From: Kiritimatiellia bacterium
GTDB lineage: Bacteria > Verrucomicrobiota > Kiritimatiellia > RFP12 > DVOR01
Reading direction: 5' to 3'
Assembly (NCBI GenBank): GCA_017558005.1
Contig: JAFYWN010000003.1
Coordinates: forward strand, 36,300-100,299
DNA: 64,000 nt
The translations under genes and the position numbers were made by a program. Below the pieces are notes generated by a model. It did not search any database and was not told the origin of the DNA. It was given only the letters and a program-made list of their open reading frames with translations. Positions 1 through 9,518 of this stretch are shown one piece after another. The stretch's first letter is position 1, and each line of letters opens with the position of its first letter.

Positions 1-750
1 CAGTTGATGGGTTCGCTCGGTCGCAATGCGGCACGTCAGACCGAAAGTTGCGCGCTCTTTGAAATTGGTCGCGTCTTCTCTGTGAATGCGAAGACGGGCA
101 AGCCTGAAGAAGGCGAACGCGTCTCGCTCGGTTTGATGGGGCCCTTCGGCCGTGATGCGCTGTCGCGTCGTGCGCCGGTGAGCGATGAAGAGGCGATTTT
201 GTGGTTGAAGGGTGCGATCGAGGCGCTTTGTGCCAAACTGCACGCACCGCGTTTTGGTTTCTTCCCCGTGGCACACCCTGCATTTGCGAAGGGTTATGCC
301 GTAGAAATTTGCGTGGGTAAAAAGCGCGTGGGCTTGATGGGTGCGGCGAGTGCCGCAGTGCGCCATCGCTACCGTTTGAACACGCCCATGGTGGTGGCCG
401 AACTGGATATGGATCAGCTCACGAAGGGGCTTGATGCATTGCCGCGCTTGAAGCCGGTCCCTCAATTCCCTGCAAGCCGTAAGGATATTGCCTTTATTGC
501 CCCGGATGATTTGGCACATGAAACAGTTGTGAAGACCATTCGAAAAGCTGCACCTGCGGAATTGACCGACATTGCACTCTTTGATATCTTTACTTCGAAG
601 GCAATCGGTGCAGGGAAGCGTTCCATGGGGTACACCCTTGAATTCCGTTCTGCGGAACGTACGCTTCGCGATGCCGAAGTAAATGCCGCTTTCGCTAAGA
701 TTGTTGAGGCGTTGAAGCGCGACCTCGGCGTTGAAGTTCGCGAAAGCTAA
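1..750 (+). CDS. pheT: Phenylalanine-tRNA ligase beta subunit, C-terminal part
   Basis: The C-terminal 249 residues of PheT, the larger subunit of the alpha2-beta2 enzyme that charges tRNA-Phe in the cytoplasm. The reading frame is open to the window edge, so the start lies outside; the TTG at 4 and ATG at 7 are internal codons. The last ~95 residues form the ferredoxin-fold anticodon-binding (FDX-ACB) domain, recognisable from FPASRKDIAFI and the RSMGYTLEFRSAERTL segment near the end. The preceding part matches the B5/core region that packs against PheS. Most likely co-transcribed with an upstream pheS. Identity is secure; only completeness is missing. Confidence 0.95.
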   Translation, partial: QLMGSLGRNAARQTESCALFEIGRVFSVNAKTGKPEEGERVSLGLMGPFGRDALSRRAPVSDEEAILWLKGAIEALCAKLHAPRFGFFPVAHPAFAKGYAVEICVGKKRVGLMGAASAAVRHRYRLNTPMVVAELDMDQLTKGLDALPRLKPVPQFPASRKDIAFIAPDDLAHETVVKTIRKAAPAELTDIALFDIFTSKAIGAGKRSMGYTLEFRSAERTLRDAEVNAAFAKIVEALKRDLGVEVRES

Positions 751-782
751 TCACCCATTTGCGCGGAAACGCGCGCCGGAAG

Positions 783-960
783 TGGGCCCTGTCCTAAACG
801 CGAATTGGCTGAATGTATCTCTGGCCTACATGTTTTTAGGACGGAACCGAACGCAACTCAAAGGCGTGACCTGAGTCGTACCGGAAGGTTGCGGGGCGAG
901 CTGTCACTTGGATAATCCGGGCTTCCAGAGGTGGAGGCGATACGTCTGGACGGGGCTTTT
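783..960 (+). ncRNA. Structured RNA candidate, possibly 6S RNA
   Basis: This 178-base stretch between pheT and the next gene folds on paper into a closed rod. GGCCCUGUCC (785-794) pairs with GGACGGGGCU (948-957). Inside are CGCAAC/GUUGCG (851-856 with 888-893), ACUCA/UGAGU and CCAGA/UCUGG stems. A competing stem pairs GUCCUAAA (791-798) with UUUAGGAC. The size and end-to-end closure resemble 6S RNA (~180 nt), which in many bacteria lies just downstream of pheT or zapA. The 6S central bubble was not verified. It could instead be the leader of the next gene. Confidence 0.4.
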
Positions 961-1009
961 ATTTGAACATGATCGGACGCACTGCGTTCGGAAGAAAAGG
1001 AAAAAGACG

Positions 1010-2116
1010 ATGTTGAAACAGATTCTGCTTTGTTTGGCGCTCTGCGGTGCCGCATCTGTCTTCGCGACCGAAGGGGTCAGCGATATGGCTGTGCAACTCT
1101 TCGGAAAGGAAGAGGCTGGAAAGCGCGTCAATGATGGCGTGGTCTTCATCGATGGACAGTATGTTCGCGGACCTTATTCCGTTACGCGTGAAGGAAATGT
1201 CATCCTCATCAATGGTCGCATCGCGAGCCGCTTTAAGGTGGAGTCAAGCGCGAAGGCGGCTCCTGAAGCCGTGCAGGCCGATCCCAGTGCAGGCGAAGGT
1301 CCCATCGTGTCGGATGAGGAGGGCGCTGATGTGGGGAGCGACCCCACGCCGACCTTGAGCGATACGCCCGCCGCGAAGGAACCCACGCCTAAAACTTCTG
1401 CGATTGAAGCGAAGCTCGCCAAGCAGAAGGGTGGCGGTAGCATTGAACAACGCCTCGCCGCCAAGCAGAAGGCACAGGATTTGAAGAAGTCTTCTGCCGT
1501 GGGTACCTTTAATTCCGAACCTTCTGGTGCAGATCCGATGGCGCTCTTTGAAGAGGCCGATTACACCTACACGCCCCCCTCCAAGCCTGAAGCAAAGCCT
1601 GTGCCCTATGTGCGCCCCGCCGCCCAGAAGCCGATGGCAGAGCGTATGGCTGAAGCGCGTCAAAAGGATGCCGCTGCCGCGAAGAAGGCAATGGCCACCG
1701 CAAAGCCCGCTGAGGAAGCAGAGGGTGATGGCGAGGAAGATGTCGTGGCTGTGGAAGAATTTGATGACCTCACCGAGGCAGAAATTGACGCTTATACGAA
1801 GAAGTTCGCCGCACGTCGCGCTGCGATTGAAAAGGCCCTCGCGGGCGATGGCATGGTGCTCTTGTCCTCTGCCTCAAGCGGTATGAAGTCTGTCAAGCGC
1901 AACACCATGTGGAAGTTCGTCCTTCAGTTTGAAGAATTGTGCGCCGCAAATGATGCCACGAAGTTGCAGAATAAGTGGGGCACCACCCTTCCGCGCGGCT
2001 ATCTCCAGCGCATCTATGACAATCGCGCGGAGAGCCTCAAGGATATGAAGACGCTTGTTTTGCGCGTGAAGCGTGAAGAGAAGAAGGCATCACAGCGTTC
2101 TCGCAACCGTCTCTAA
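1010..2116 (+). CDS. Exported low-complexity protein, function unknown
   Basis: 368 residues starting at the ATG at 1010. An in-frame start at 908 would lie inside the candidate RNA and would bury the signal peptide. Residues 1-20 are a clear Sec signal (KQILLCLALCGAASVFA), so the protein is exported. A short conserved-looking block follows (VVFIDGQYVRGPY...VILINGR, ~30-70). Then comes ~200 residues of Ala/Pro/Lys/Glu-rich sequence with probable coiled-coil stretches and a basic C-terminus ending in SQRSRNRL. No enzyme motif is visible and I do not recognise the family. The gap to the STAS-MlaE gene is only 13 bases, so it may belong to the envelope-lipid operon. Confidence 0.75.
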   Translation: MLKQILLCLALCGAASVFATEGVSDMAVQLFGKEEAGKRVNDGVVFIDGQYVRGPYSVTREGNVILINGRIASRFKVESSAKAAPEAVQADPSAGEGPIVSDEEGADVGSDPTPTLSDTPAAKEPTPKTSAIEAKLAKQKGGGSIEQRLAAKQKAQDLKKSSAVGTFNSEPSGADPMALFEEADYTYTPPSKPEAKPVPYVRPAAQKPMAERMAEARQKDAAAAKKAMATAKPAEEAEGDGEEDVVAVEEFDDLTEAEIDAYTKKFAARRAAIEKALAGDGMVLLSSASSGMKSVKRNTMWKFVLQFEELCAANDATKLQNKWGTTLPRGYLQRIYDNRAESLKDMKTLVLRVKREEKKASQRSRNRL

Positions 2117-2129
2117 TGCGGAGTTCGCG

Positions 2130-3230
2130 ATGGATTGTCAGCCCAATCCGTTGATTTTGCCACCGTGCTTAGACCAAAGCGCCGTCCTGGAATTACTCCA
2201 GGAGGGCGCTTTTTCATGGGTTAAGCCAGGCGTTCAGGTTGTGATTGATGCGACGGCGGTGCGCCATTGTGATGGGGCAGGGGCGGCCTTTGTTTGGACT
2301 TTGCGTGATCAGATTGGTGTAGCGGGGGGAAGGTGTGAACTGATTCACGCCTCGCCAGAATTGATGCGTTATTTAGATGCGTATGATTCGGCGCGCGAAG
2401 CCGCCGCGAAAGACCCAGAGGCGAATCTCAAAGCACCTGTGCCAGAGGATCTTATTACGGCAGTGGGGCGAAGTGTATGTGAAAGGATCGCTGGCTTTGG
2501 TGATGCATTAACCTTTTTAGGCGAGGTAATGCTCTCCTTACCCTTAATCTTTTCGCGTCATTTTCGTCGAGCAGATGCGCTTTTAGCCTTTGTGCGATGC
2601 GGGGTACAGGCAGTGCCAGTGGTGTCATTGATTGGCTTCTTGCTGGGACTGATTCTCGCCTTTCAATCTGCGATCCCGCTCCAAATGTTTGGCGCGGAGG
2701 GCTTTGTGGGTGGTCTCATTGGGATTGCTCTGGTGCGTGAACTGGGCCTGATTATCACGGCGATTCTTATGGCGGGCCGCACGGCCTCGTCCTTTGCCGC
2801 TGAGTTAGGGACGATGAAGGTCAATGAAGAGATTGACGCATTAGAGACGATGGGGTTAAAGCCCGTGCGCTTTTTGGTCTTGCCGCGGGTGGTGGCGGGA
2901 ACGCTCGCCCTGCCAATCTTGTCGCTTTTCGCTACTGCATCAGGCTTGATTGGCGGTTGGTTCGTGATGCACATCCTTGGCTTCTCGGTCTCGTATTTTG
3001 TGGACCAACTTCAAAGTTTCGTCTCGTTTGGGGATCTCATCGGCAGCGAATGCAAGGCGATTGTGTTCGGTTTTACCGTGGCCACGGTGGGGTGTCGCTT
3101 TGGGCTTACGGCGGGACGCGATGCAGGTGCGGTCGGCACGGCCACAACCTCAGCCGTCGTTACGGGCATTGTTCTTTTGGCTGTGCTCGAAGGTCTCTTC
3201 TCTGTCATCTTCTACGCGATGGGATGGTAA
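2130..3230 (+). CDS. mlaE: STAS-MlaE fusion, lipid ABC transporter permease
   Basis: 366 residues. The ATG at 2130 follows a GGAG site and gives the natural N-terminus; the frame opens earlier inside the previous gene. Residues ~1-90 look like a STAS domain, the role played by separate MlaB in E. coli, including the VVIDATAVRHCDGAGAA segment. Residues ~125-366 are the MlaE/YrbE permease with several membrane helices and the family block ELGTMKVNEEIDALETMG. With MlaF and MlaD downstream it should form an inner-membrane complex moving phospholipids between inner and outer membranes. The stop is 3 bases before mlaF, so the genes are translationally linked. Confidence 0.9.
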   Translation: MDCQPNPLILPPCLDQSAVLELLQEGAFSWVKPGVQVVIDATAVRHCDGAGAAFVWTLRDQIGVAGGRCELIHASPELMRYLDAYDSAREAAAKDPEANLKAPVPEDLITAVGRSVCERIAGFGDALTFLGEVMLSLPLIFSRHFRRADALLAFVRCGVQAVPVVSLIGFLLGLILAFQSAIPLQMFGAEGFVGGLIGIALVRELGLIITAILMAGRTASSFAAELGTMKVNEEIDALETMGLKPVRFLVLPRVVAGTLALPILSLFATASGLIGGWFVMHILGFSVSYFVDQLQSFVSFGDLIGSECKAIVFGFTVATVGCRFGLTAGRDAGAVGTATTSAVVTGIVLLAVLEGLFSVIFYAMGW

Positions 3231-3233
3231 CGC

Positions 3234-4025
3234 ATGGCTGAGTTAGATCGCACAATCCCCGCTATTGAATGTCGCCATGTTGCCTCTGGTTACAATGGCA
3301 ATGTCTTGATGAACGACATCAATTTCACCATTGATCGCGGCGAAATCGTCTTTCTCCTTGGCGGATCGGGTTGCGGTAAATCAACCCTCCTCAAGCATAT
3401 CATCGGTCAAGTGCCGCCCATCTCCGGAAGCATTCGTATCTTAGGGCGTGAGGTAACGGCTGACGCGTCCGAAACAGACCCACTCCAAATCTTACGTTCG
3501 TTTGGCATGATGTACCAGAGTGGCGCGCTGTTTGGTAATCTCTCTGTACTTGAAAATGTGCTCTTGCCGCTTCAAGAGTTTTCAGGATTGCCGCCCGAAG
3601 TGTGTGAAACTGCGGCTCGGATGCGCCTTGCGCAGGTGGGTTTGCTCACGCGAGCGCATGCAATGCCCGCCGAACTCTCGGGTGGCCAACGCAAACGTAC
3701 CGCCATCGCTCGCGCCATGGCTCTGGACCCGCCCGTCCTCTTCTTGGACGAACCCAGCGCCGGCCTTGACCCTATTACGTCTGCCTCTTTGGATGAATTG
3801 ATTCGTCACCTCTCGCGTAAATTAGGCATGACCGTGGTCATCATCTCCCATGAGTTGGCGAGTATTGAGGCGATTGCCGACCGTGCAATTTATCTCGATC
3901 GACGCGTGGGCGGGGTGCTTGACCAAGGGTCGCCACATTATCTTAAGCATCAATCCCCCTACGCTGAGATTCGAGCCTTTTTCAATCGCCAAGCAGAATG
4001 CTCCCCTGTTAAGGAGTCTTTATGA
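3234..4025 (+). CDS. mlaF: Lipid ABC transporter ATPase MlaF
   Basis: 263 residues, cytoplasmic ATPase that powers the MlaE permease. Walker A GGSGCGKST is at 43-51, the signature LSGGQ at 148-152, Walker B VLFLDEP at 168-174 and the H-loop histidine at 206. All motifs are intact. The spacing and the FGMMYQSGALF Q-loop region are typical of the MlaF/MCE-associated subfamily. The last four bases overlap the start of the MCE gene (ATGA). Assignment as MlaF rather than another ABC ATPase rests on sequence style plus its position between mlaE and an MCE-domain gene. Confidence 0.95.
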   Translation: MAELDRTIPAIECRHVASGYNGNVLMNDINFTIDRGEIVFLLGGSGCGKSTLLKHIIGQVPPISGSIRILGREVTADASETDPLQILRSFGMMYQSGALFGNLSVLENVLLPLQEFSGLPPEVCETAARMRLAQVGLLTRAHAMPAELSGGQRKRTAIARAMALDPPVLFLDEPSAGLDPITSASLDELIRHLSRKLGMTVVIISHELASIEAIADRAIYLDRRVGGVLDQGSPHYLKHQSPYAEIRAFFNRQAECSPVKESL

Positions 4026-5089
4026 AACAAAAGAAACGCTATTTCCTCGCCGGCCTCTTTGTCATCGGCGGCTTTCTCCTCTTTGCCTTAGGGTGCATCC
4101 TCTTCGGTGGCAGCGAACTTTTTGCCGAAAAGCTCTACTTTGAAACCTACTTCGCCTCCTCGGTGCAGGGGCTTGACGTGGGAAGTGCCGTCAAATTTCG
4201 TGGCGTGCCAGTGGGGAAGGTGGAGGCCATCACCTTTACTGCTGACACGTATCGGAATGACCCGGCAGTGCTTGAGTGCGAAAACACAAAAGAGGTGTTT
4301 CACTCGTTGATGTATATCCGTGTACTTTGCTCAATCAATTTGAAGGACTATCCCTCTTACTCACCCGAACGCCTGAAGCAGATGGTCGAACGTGGCATGC
4401 GCGCCACCCTCGGCATGCAGGGCATTACGGGCATCGTTTTCATCAATCTGGACTATTATCGCGCGAACAAAGCCAACGATGCGACCGACCTTAAATTCGT
4501 TTGGACGCCCGAGAAGATTTATGTACCCTCCAAGCTCACCGTCCTCCAGAACATCGTAGATGTCGTTGAGGATCTGAGTCAAGAATTGCGGAAGGTCAAC
4601 CTTTCGCAGACCATTGCCTCCTTTACGAAATTGGCAGACAGTGTGAATCTCGCCGTCTCCGAGGCGAATCTCCCGCAATTGTCCGCCACCTTTAACGAGT
4701 TGGGGCAGTCCCTCGCAAAACAAGCACATGCCCTGGAGGCGACGCTCATAGCCTTGGATGCGGAGGCGCTCGGAAAGAACGTAAGGGCGTTGTCCGACAA
4801 TCTGGCGGCAACCTCCACCACGCTTCGCGAGGTCATGCCGCAACTTTCAAGTCGCGTAGATGATACGATGGTCTCCGTCCAAGACGTCTTGGGCGAATTG
4901 AAGGTGACGCTTACTGAAGTGAATGCCACCCTTTCTGAGGTGCGGAGCGCCGTCAATTTTGACGAGCTTGGCGAAGAAACAGATCAAACTTTCGGCACGT
5001 TAGCGCGTACAGCCGCCTCGTTGGAGGCGCTCGTGGATGAACTTCGCGAAAAACCTTCTCGTTTGATTTTTGACTCCCCTGAACAATAA
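4022..5089 (+). CDS. mlaD: MCE-domain lipid-binding protein (MlaD-like)
   Basis: 355 residues. One N-terminal membrane anchor (~7-28, YFLAGLFVIGGFLLFALGCI) is followed by a single MCE domain (~38-115; GLDVGSAVKFRGVPVGKV is the family hallmark). A long periplasmic helical tail contains heptad-like stretches (~185-340, many Leu/Ala/Ser/Glu). MlaD-type proteins form hexameric rings that pass lipids to the permease. The extended helical tail is longer than in E. coli MlaD (183 aa) and recalls MCE proteins that build a tunnel or needle across the periplasm. It overlaps mlaF by four bases and is followed 9 bases later by a lipoprotein gene. Confidence 0.92.
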   Translation: MKQKKRYFLAGLFVIGGFLLFALGCILFGGSELFAEKLYFETYFASSVQGLDVGSAVKFRGVPVGKVEAITFTADTYRNDPAVLECENTKEVFHSLMYIRVLCSINLKDYPSYSPERLKQMVERGMRATLGMQGITGIVFINLDYYRANKANDATDLKFVWTPEKIYVPSKLTVLQNIVDVVEDLSQELRKVNLSQTIASFTKLADSVNLAVSEANLPQLSATFNELGQSLAKQAHALEATLIALDAEALGKNVRALSDNLAATSTTLREVMPQLSSRVDDTMVSVQDVLGELKVTLTEVNATLSEVRSAVNFDELGEETDQTFGTLARTAASLEALVDELREKPSRLIFDSPEQ

Positions 5090-5098
5090 GGAGCCTTT

Positions 5099-5644
5099 AT
5101 GAAATCTCTTCTCGTATTACTTTCCGCCTTGGTCGCTGTGCTCTTCTGTGGTTGTGCCACCTCAAAGCCGCATCCGAAGTACAACGTTTTTCCTAACTCG
5201 CTTGAGCCCGCGCTGCGAACCTGTGCCACTTCTGGCGTACGCTTACGCATGGCAGAGGACCTTCGTGCTTACAGTGCGCCGCTCGTCTTCCATGTGGACA
5301 ACACGGTCACCGTTAGCCGCGATCTCATGTATTACGCGCCCCTCGAGGTGGCATTGGCCCGCGCCCTTGAGGATATTACCCTTTTTACCGCTCCCAAAGC
5401 CGAAAAACTTAAGGTGGAAGTTCGCGACTATTGTCTCATTGAGCATGACCCTGCCACGCTGAAGACGCCTGAGGGGGGCGAACCCTCTTCCCTTGAAGTG
5501 CGCGTAGCATTAAAAATCACCGTCCCGGGAAAGCCATCTTTCTATAGCAGTTCTTCAACCTTCCTTCCCGCAGATGCAGATGTCAAAACGCTTCACGAGG
5601 CCTTTGCGAAAGCTCTTCTAAGTAGTTATCCGCAGGAATTCTAA
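5099..5644 (+). CDS. Mla/Pqi-associated outer-membrane lipoprotein
   Basis: 181 residues, ATG after AAGGAGCC. The N-terminus is a lipoprotein signal: hydrophobic LLVLLSALVAVLF, then CGC with Cys19 the likely lipidated residue. The rest is soluble and shows the pattern of the ABC-type transport auxiliary lipoprotein family (PqiC-like). It has a strand-rich core with RLRMAEDLRAYSAPLVFHVDN and a closing segment on folding and assembly (TLHEAFAKALLSSY). Such lipoproteins sit in the outer membrane and receive the MCE tunnel. Family assignment is mainly from context, since sequence conservation in this group is low. It is the last gene before a strong terminator. Confidence 0.75.
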   Translation: MKSLLVLLSALVAVLFCGCATSKPHPKYNVFPNSLEPALRTCATSGVRLRMAEDLRAYSAPLVFHVDNTVTVSRDLMYYAPLEVALARALEDITLFTAPKAEKLKVEVRDYCLIEHDPATLKTPEGGEPSSLEVRVALKITVPGKPSFYSSSSTFLPADADVKTLHEAFAKALLSSYPQEF

Positions 5645-5671
5645 CCAGGTTCCTAATTACAAAATCTTGAA

Positions 5672-5706
5672 GCGGTGCGGATGCGTTTTGCTACGCGCCG
5701 CTTTTT
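5672..5706 (+). terminator. Intrinsic terminator of the Mla operon
   Basis: GCGGUGCG (5672-5679) pairs with CGCGCCGC (5694-5701) in an 8 bp stem with one G-U pair, followed at once by five T. Confidence 0.85.
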
Positions 5707-5809
5707 GTGGGCATTGGTTTCTAATCTTTTTGTGGTGCATTGGGTGTGTTATCGTGTTTCATTTTAGGGGATACGTTTAGGGATGATTCGCGGGGATGCG
5801 GTGGATTTG

Positions 5810-5818
5810 TGTTACAAT
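5810..5818 (+). promoter_or_regulatory. Extended -10 promoter of the L,D-transpeptidase gene
   Basis: TGTTACAAT, an extended -10 box (TGn plus TACAAT), lies 22 bases before the start codon. The position 17 bases further upstream does not resemble TTGACA, consistent with an extended -10 promoter. Confidence 0.45.
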
Positions 5819-5839
5819 AGTGTGAAAAAGGAACGTATA

Positions 5840-7135
5840 ATGATGAAATTGCTCGTTTATTGCATGAGTTTCGTATTGTTTGCTTCGTTAGGGTTTGCAG
5901 AATTTGCTCCTGAAGCGACGCATGAAGAGGCTCCATTTAAAATTGTGATTGAAGATGTCCCTGAAACGGCACCGAATACGCCCGCACCTACACAACCTGC
6001 AGTGCAAGCGCCCGTCGCAACGCCTGAGCCGGTCTCGATGACGGTGGCAGAGGCTGATGCCGCGGATGCAATTCCTGAGGAGGAAGCAGAGGTAGAACCC
6101 AACTGCGCCCATGTGTTGCGCCCGCCGAAGGCATATGATCGCGAAGTCTTGATGTTGCAGATCTTCTTGGACCGCTTTAACTTCTCTTGTGGTGTGATTG
6201 ATGGTGTGTGGGGCGAAGGCTCGCTGGAGGCGATGCGTGCATGGCAGAAGTCGCGCGGTTTGCGTCAGACCTCTTGGGTGGATGTGCCGTTGTATGCGGA
6301 AATTGCCACGATGCCTGAGGCGCTTTCGCGTTATGTGATTACCGCAGAGGATGTGGCGTTGGTGACGGGTCCCTTGCCTGCGACGTGGGCTGAGCGTGCG
6401 CAGATGAAGCTTTTGGGCTATGAATCGATTGGCGCATGCATTGCTGAAAAGTTCCACACTTCCGAACGTACCTTGCGCCGTTTGAACCCCGCGATTATCA
6501 ATTGGCCAGAGGATTTACAGGAGGGCTCCATCTTGGTGGTGCCGAATGTGCGTGTGGCGGCATTGGAGAAGCCTGCGCGTTTGGTCGTGGCACTGAAGGA
6601 GTGCATCTTGGCGGGCTATAATGAAGAGGGAACGATGCTTTTGCGCTTCCCGTGTTCGATTGCACGCAATCGCGCCCATTTGCCTGCGGTGGGCACTCTG
6701 ACGGTGAAAAACATGGCCCCCGCACCGAATTACACCTATGACCCTGCAAATTATGGCCAAGACCCAAGCGTCGGGAAGATGATTGTGCCCGCTGGCCCGC
6801 GCAACCCCGTGGGAAGCCGTTGGATTGGCTTGTCCTTGTCGGGTTATGGCATCCATGGTACGCCGCGCCCCAATAGCGTTGGCCGCCCCGAATCGCGCGG
6901 TTGCTTCCGTTTGACCAACTGGAATGCCGAAAAACTCTTCGAACTCATTACCACGGGCACGCCTGTTGAGGTGGTGAATTCGCTTGCAGAGGTGACGTTT
7001 GCTCCGAAGCAAGCCGGCCCCGCGGCCACGCCTGCGCCTCAGACTGAGACGCCTGCCACGCCTGCCGCCGCGGAAACGCCCGCGGCTGAGGGTGAGCCCC
7101 TGTTTGAAGAGACCGCTGAATCGACGGAAGTCTAA
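5840..7135 (+). CDS. Exported L,D-transpeptidase with PG-binding and LysM regions
   Basis: 431 residues from the first of two ATGs at 5840 (AAAGGAAC upstream). It has a signal peptide (1-20) and a Pro/Ala-rich linker to ~90. A peptidoglycan-binding-like fold follows at ~94-160 (LQIFLDRFNFSCGVIDGVWG...AMRAWQ), then a LysM-like segment at ~188-236 and a YkuD catalytic domain at ~246-380. The YkuD motif has His339 in GIHGTP and Cys355 in SRGCFRL, so the catalytic Cys is present; the residue two before it is Arg where many family members have His. YkuD enzymes cross-link peptidoglycan 3-3 or attach proteins to it in the periplasm. The C-terminal ~50 residues are Pro/Ala/Glu-rich. Confidence 0.9.
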   Translation: MMKLLVYCMSFVLFASLGFAEFAPEATHEEAPFKIVIEDVPETAPNTPAPTQPAVQAPVATPEPVSMTVAEADAADAIPEEEAEVEPNCAHVLRPPKAYDREVLMLQIFLDRFNFSCGVIDGVWGEGSLEAMRAWQKSRGLRQTSWVDVPLYAEIATMPEALSRYVITAEDVALVTGPLPATWAERAQMKLLGYESIGACIAEKFHTSERTLRRLNPAIINWPEDLQEGSILVVPNVRVAALEKPARLVVALKECILAGYNEEGTMLLRFPCSIARNRAHLPAVGTLTVKNMAPAPNYTYDPANYGQDPSVGKMIVPAGPRNPVGSRWIGLSLSGYGIHGTPRPNSVGRPESRGCFRLTNWNAEKLFELITTGTPVEVVNSLAEVTFAPKQAGPAATPAPQTETPATPAAAETPAAEGEPLFEETAESTEV

Positions 7136-7192
7136 TTCTCCTCGTGAAGTTTGCCTTCAATTGTCCTATTGTTTGACGAAGGAATGATTACC

Positions 7193-7993
7193 ATGTCCGC
7201 CTCTTTTTGTGATTCGTTGCCTGCTGCATTTACTGAGCATCCGATTGACTGTGCGTTAATCCTTGGCTCAGGGTGGGGCGATGCGCTCGCGCCTGAGGCG
7301 GTGCATGCCGTGGTGCCTTATGACCAATTACCTGGCTTTGGTGCCGCATCGGTGGTGGGACACAAGGGTGAACTCATCTTAATGACGCTCGCGGGGCGCC
7401 GTGTGGTGGTCTTTAGCGGCCGTCGTCACTACTACGAAGGCTGCACGATGGAGCAGGTGGTCTACCCGGTGCGCCTCTTAAAGGCGTTGGGCGTGAAGTG
7501 CTTGCTGATTACGAATGCCGCCGGCGGGATTAATGCTTCCTTCCGTGCCGGCGACCTGATGGTGCTCACGGACCACCTTAATTTCACGGGCGTCAATCCC
7601 TTACGGGGTCCGCATGATGCTACGTGGTCCACGCGTTTTCCGGATATGACCCGTGTCTATGACCCCGAACTCTCCCAGATTTTGCTTGATCAGGGTGGCG
7701 AAACGATGCATCAGGGCGTCTATGTCTTCTCGCCGGGACCCTCTTATGAGACCCCCGCAGAGATTCGCGCCTATCGCACCCTTGGTGCAGATGCTGTGGG
7801 TATGAGCACGGTGCCAGAAGCGGTCATGGCGCACGCAGGCGGGATTCGTGTGGCGGCATTGAGTTGCATCACGAACATGGCAGCGGGCCTCCACGTCGCA
7901 CCGCTTGTGCATGAAGAGGTGCTTGCCGAGAGTGAGTCTGCCAAACCGCGCATGGCCGCGCTCCTAAAAGCCTTTGTGGCACATTGTCCCTAA
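7193..7993 (+). CDS. punA: Purine nucleoside phosphorylase
   Basis: 266 residues. The ATG at 7193 was chosen because GAAGGA lies 8 bases upstream; an earlier in-frame ATG at 7184 sits on top of that site. It cleaves purine ribo- or deoxyribonucleosides with phosphate to the base and sugar-1-phosphate, for purine salvage. The trimeric PNP (class II, human PNP-like) motifs are clear: LGSGWGD phosphate loop (24-30), SGRRHYYEG (75-83), SPGPSYET with catalytic-type Glu186, GMSTVPE (203-209) and Asn228 in CITNMAAG, the purine-binding Asn. Guanosine/inosine preference is expected from the family but not shown here. It has its own terminator. Confidence 0.93.
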   Translation: MSASFCDSLPAAFTEHPIDCALILGSGWGDALAPEAVHAVVPYDQLPGFGAASVVGHKGELILMTLAGRRVVVFSGRRHYYEGCTMEQVVYPVRLLKALGVKCLLITNAAGGINASFRAGDLMVLTDHLNFTGVNPLRGPHDATWSTRFPDMTRVYDPELSQILLDQGGETMHQGVYVFSPGPSYETPAEIRAYRTLGADAVGMSTVPEAVMAHAGGIRVAALSCITNMAAGLHVAPLVHEEVLAESESAKPRMAALLKAFVAHCP

Positions 7994-8056
7994 AGCACTT
8001 CAGACACAGATTTCCAGTGGCGTTCTATTGTTGAACGCGTCTAATTAAAAAAGAAG

Positions 8057-8086
8057 AGCGGATGTCCATGACGGCATCCGCTTTCT
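8057..8086. terminator. Shared terminator between punA and purB
   Basis: A perfect 8 bp stem AGCGGATG (8057-8064) / CATCCGCT (8075-8082) followed by TTTC on the plus strand, with an A-rich run before it that gives T on the minus strand. Its place between converging genes suggests it works in both directions. Confidence 0.65.
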
Positions 8087-8131
8087 GTTGATGGACGGGA
8101 AACCCCGTCTAATCGTTTAGGCTCAGTGCAA

Positions 8132-9508
<1,377 letters not shown>

Positions 9509-9518
9509 TTAAAGGGAA

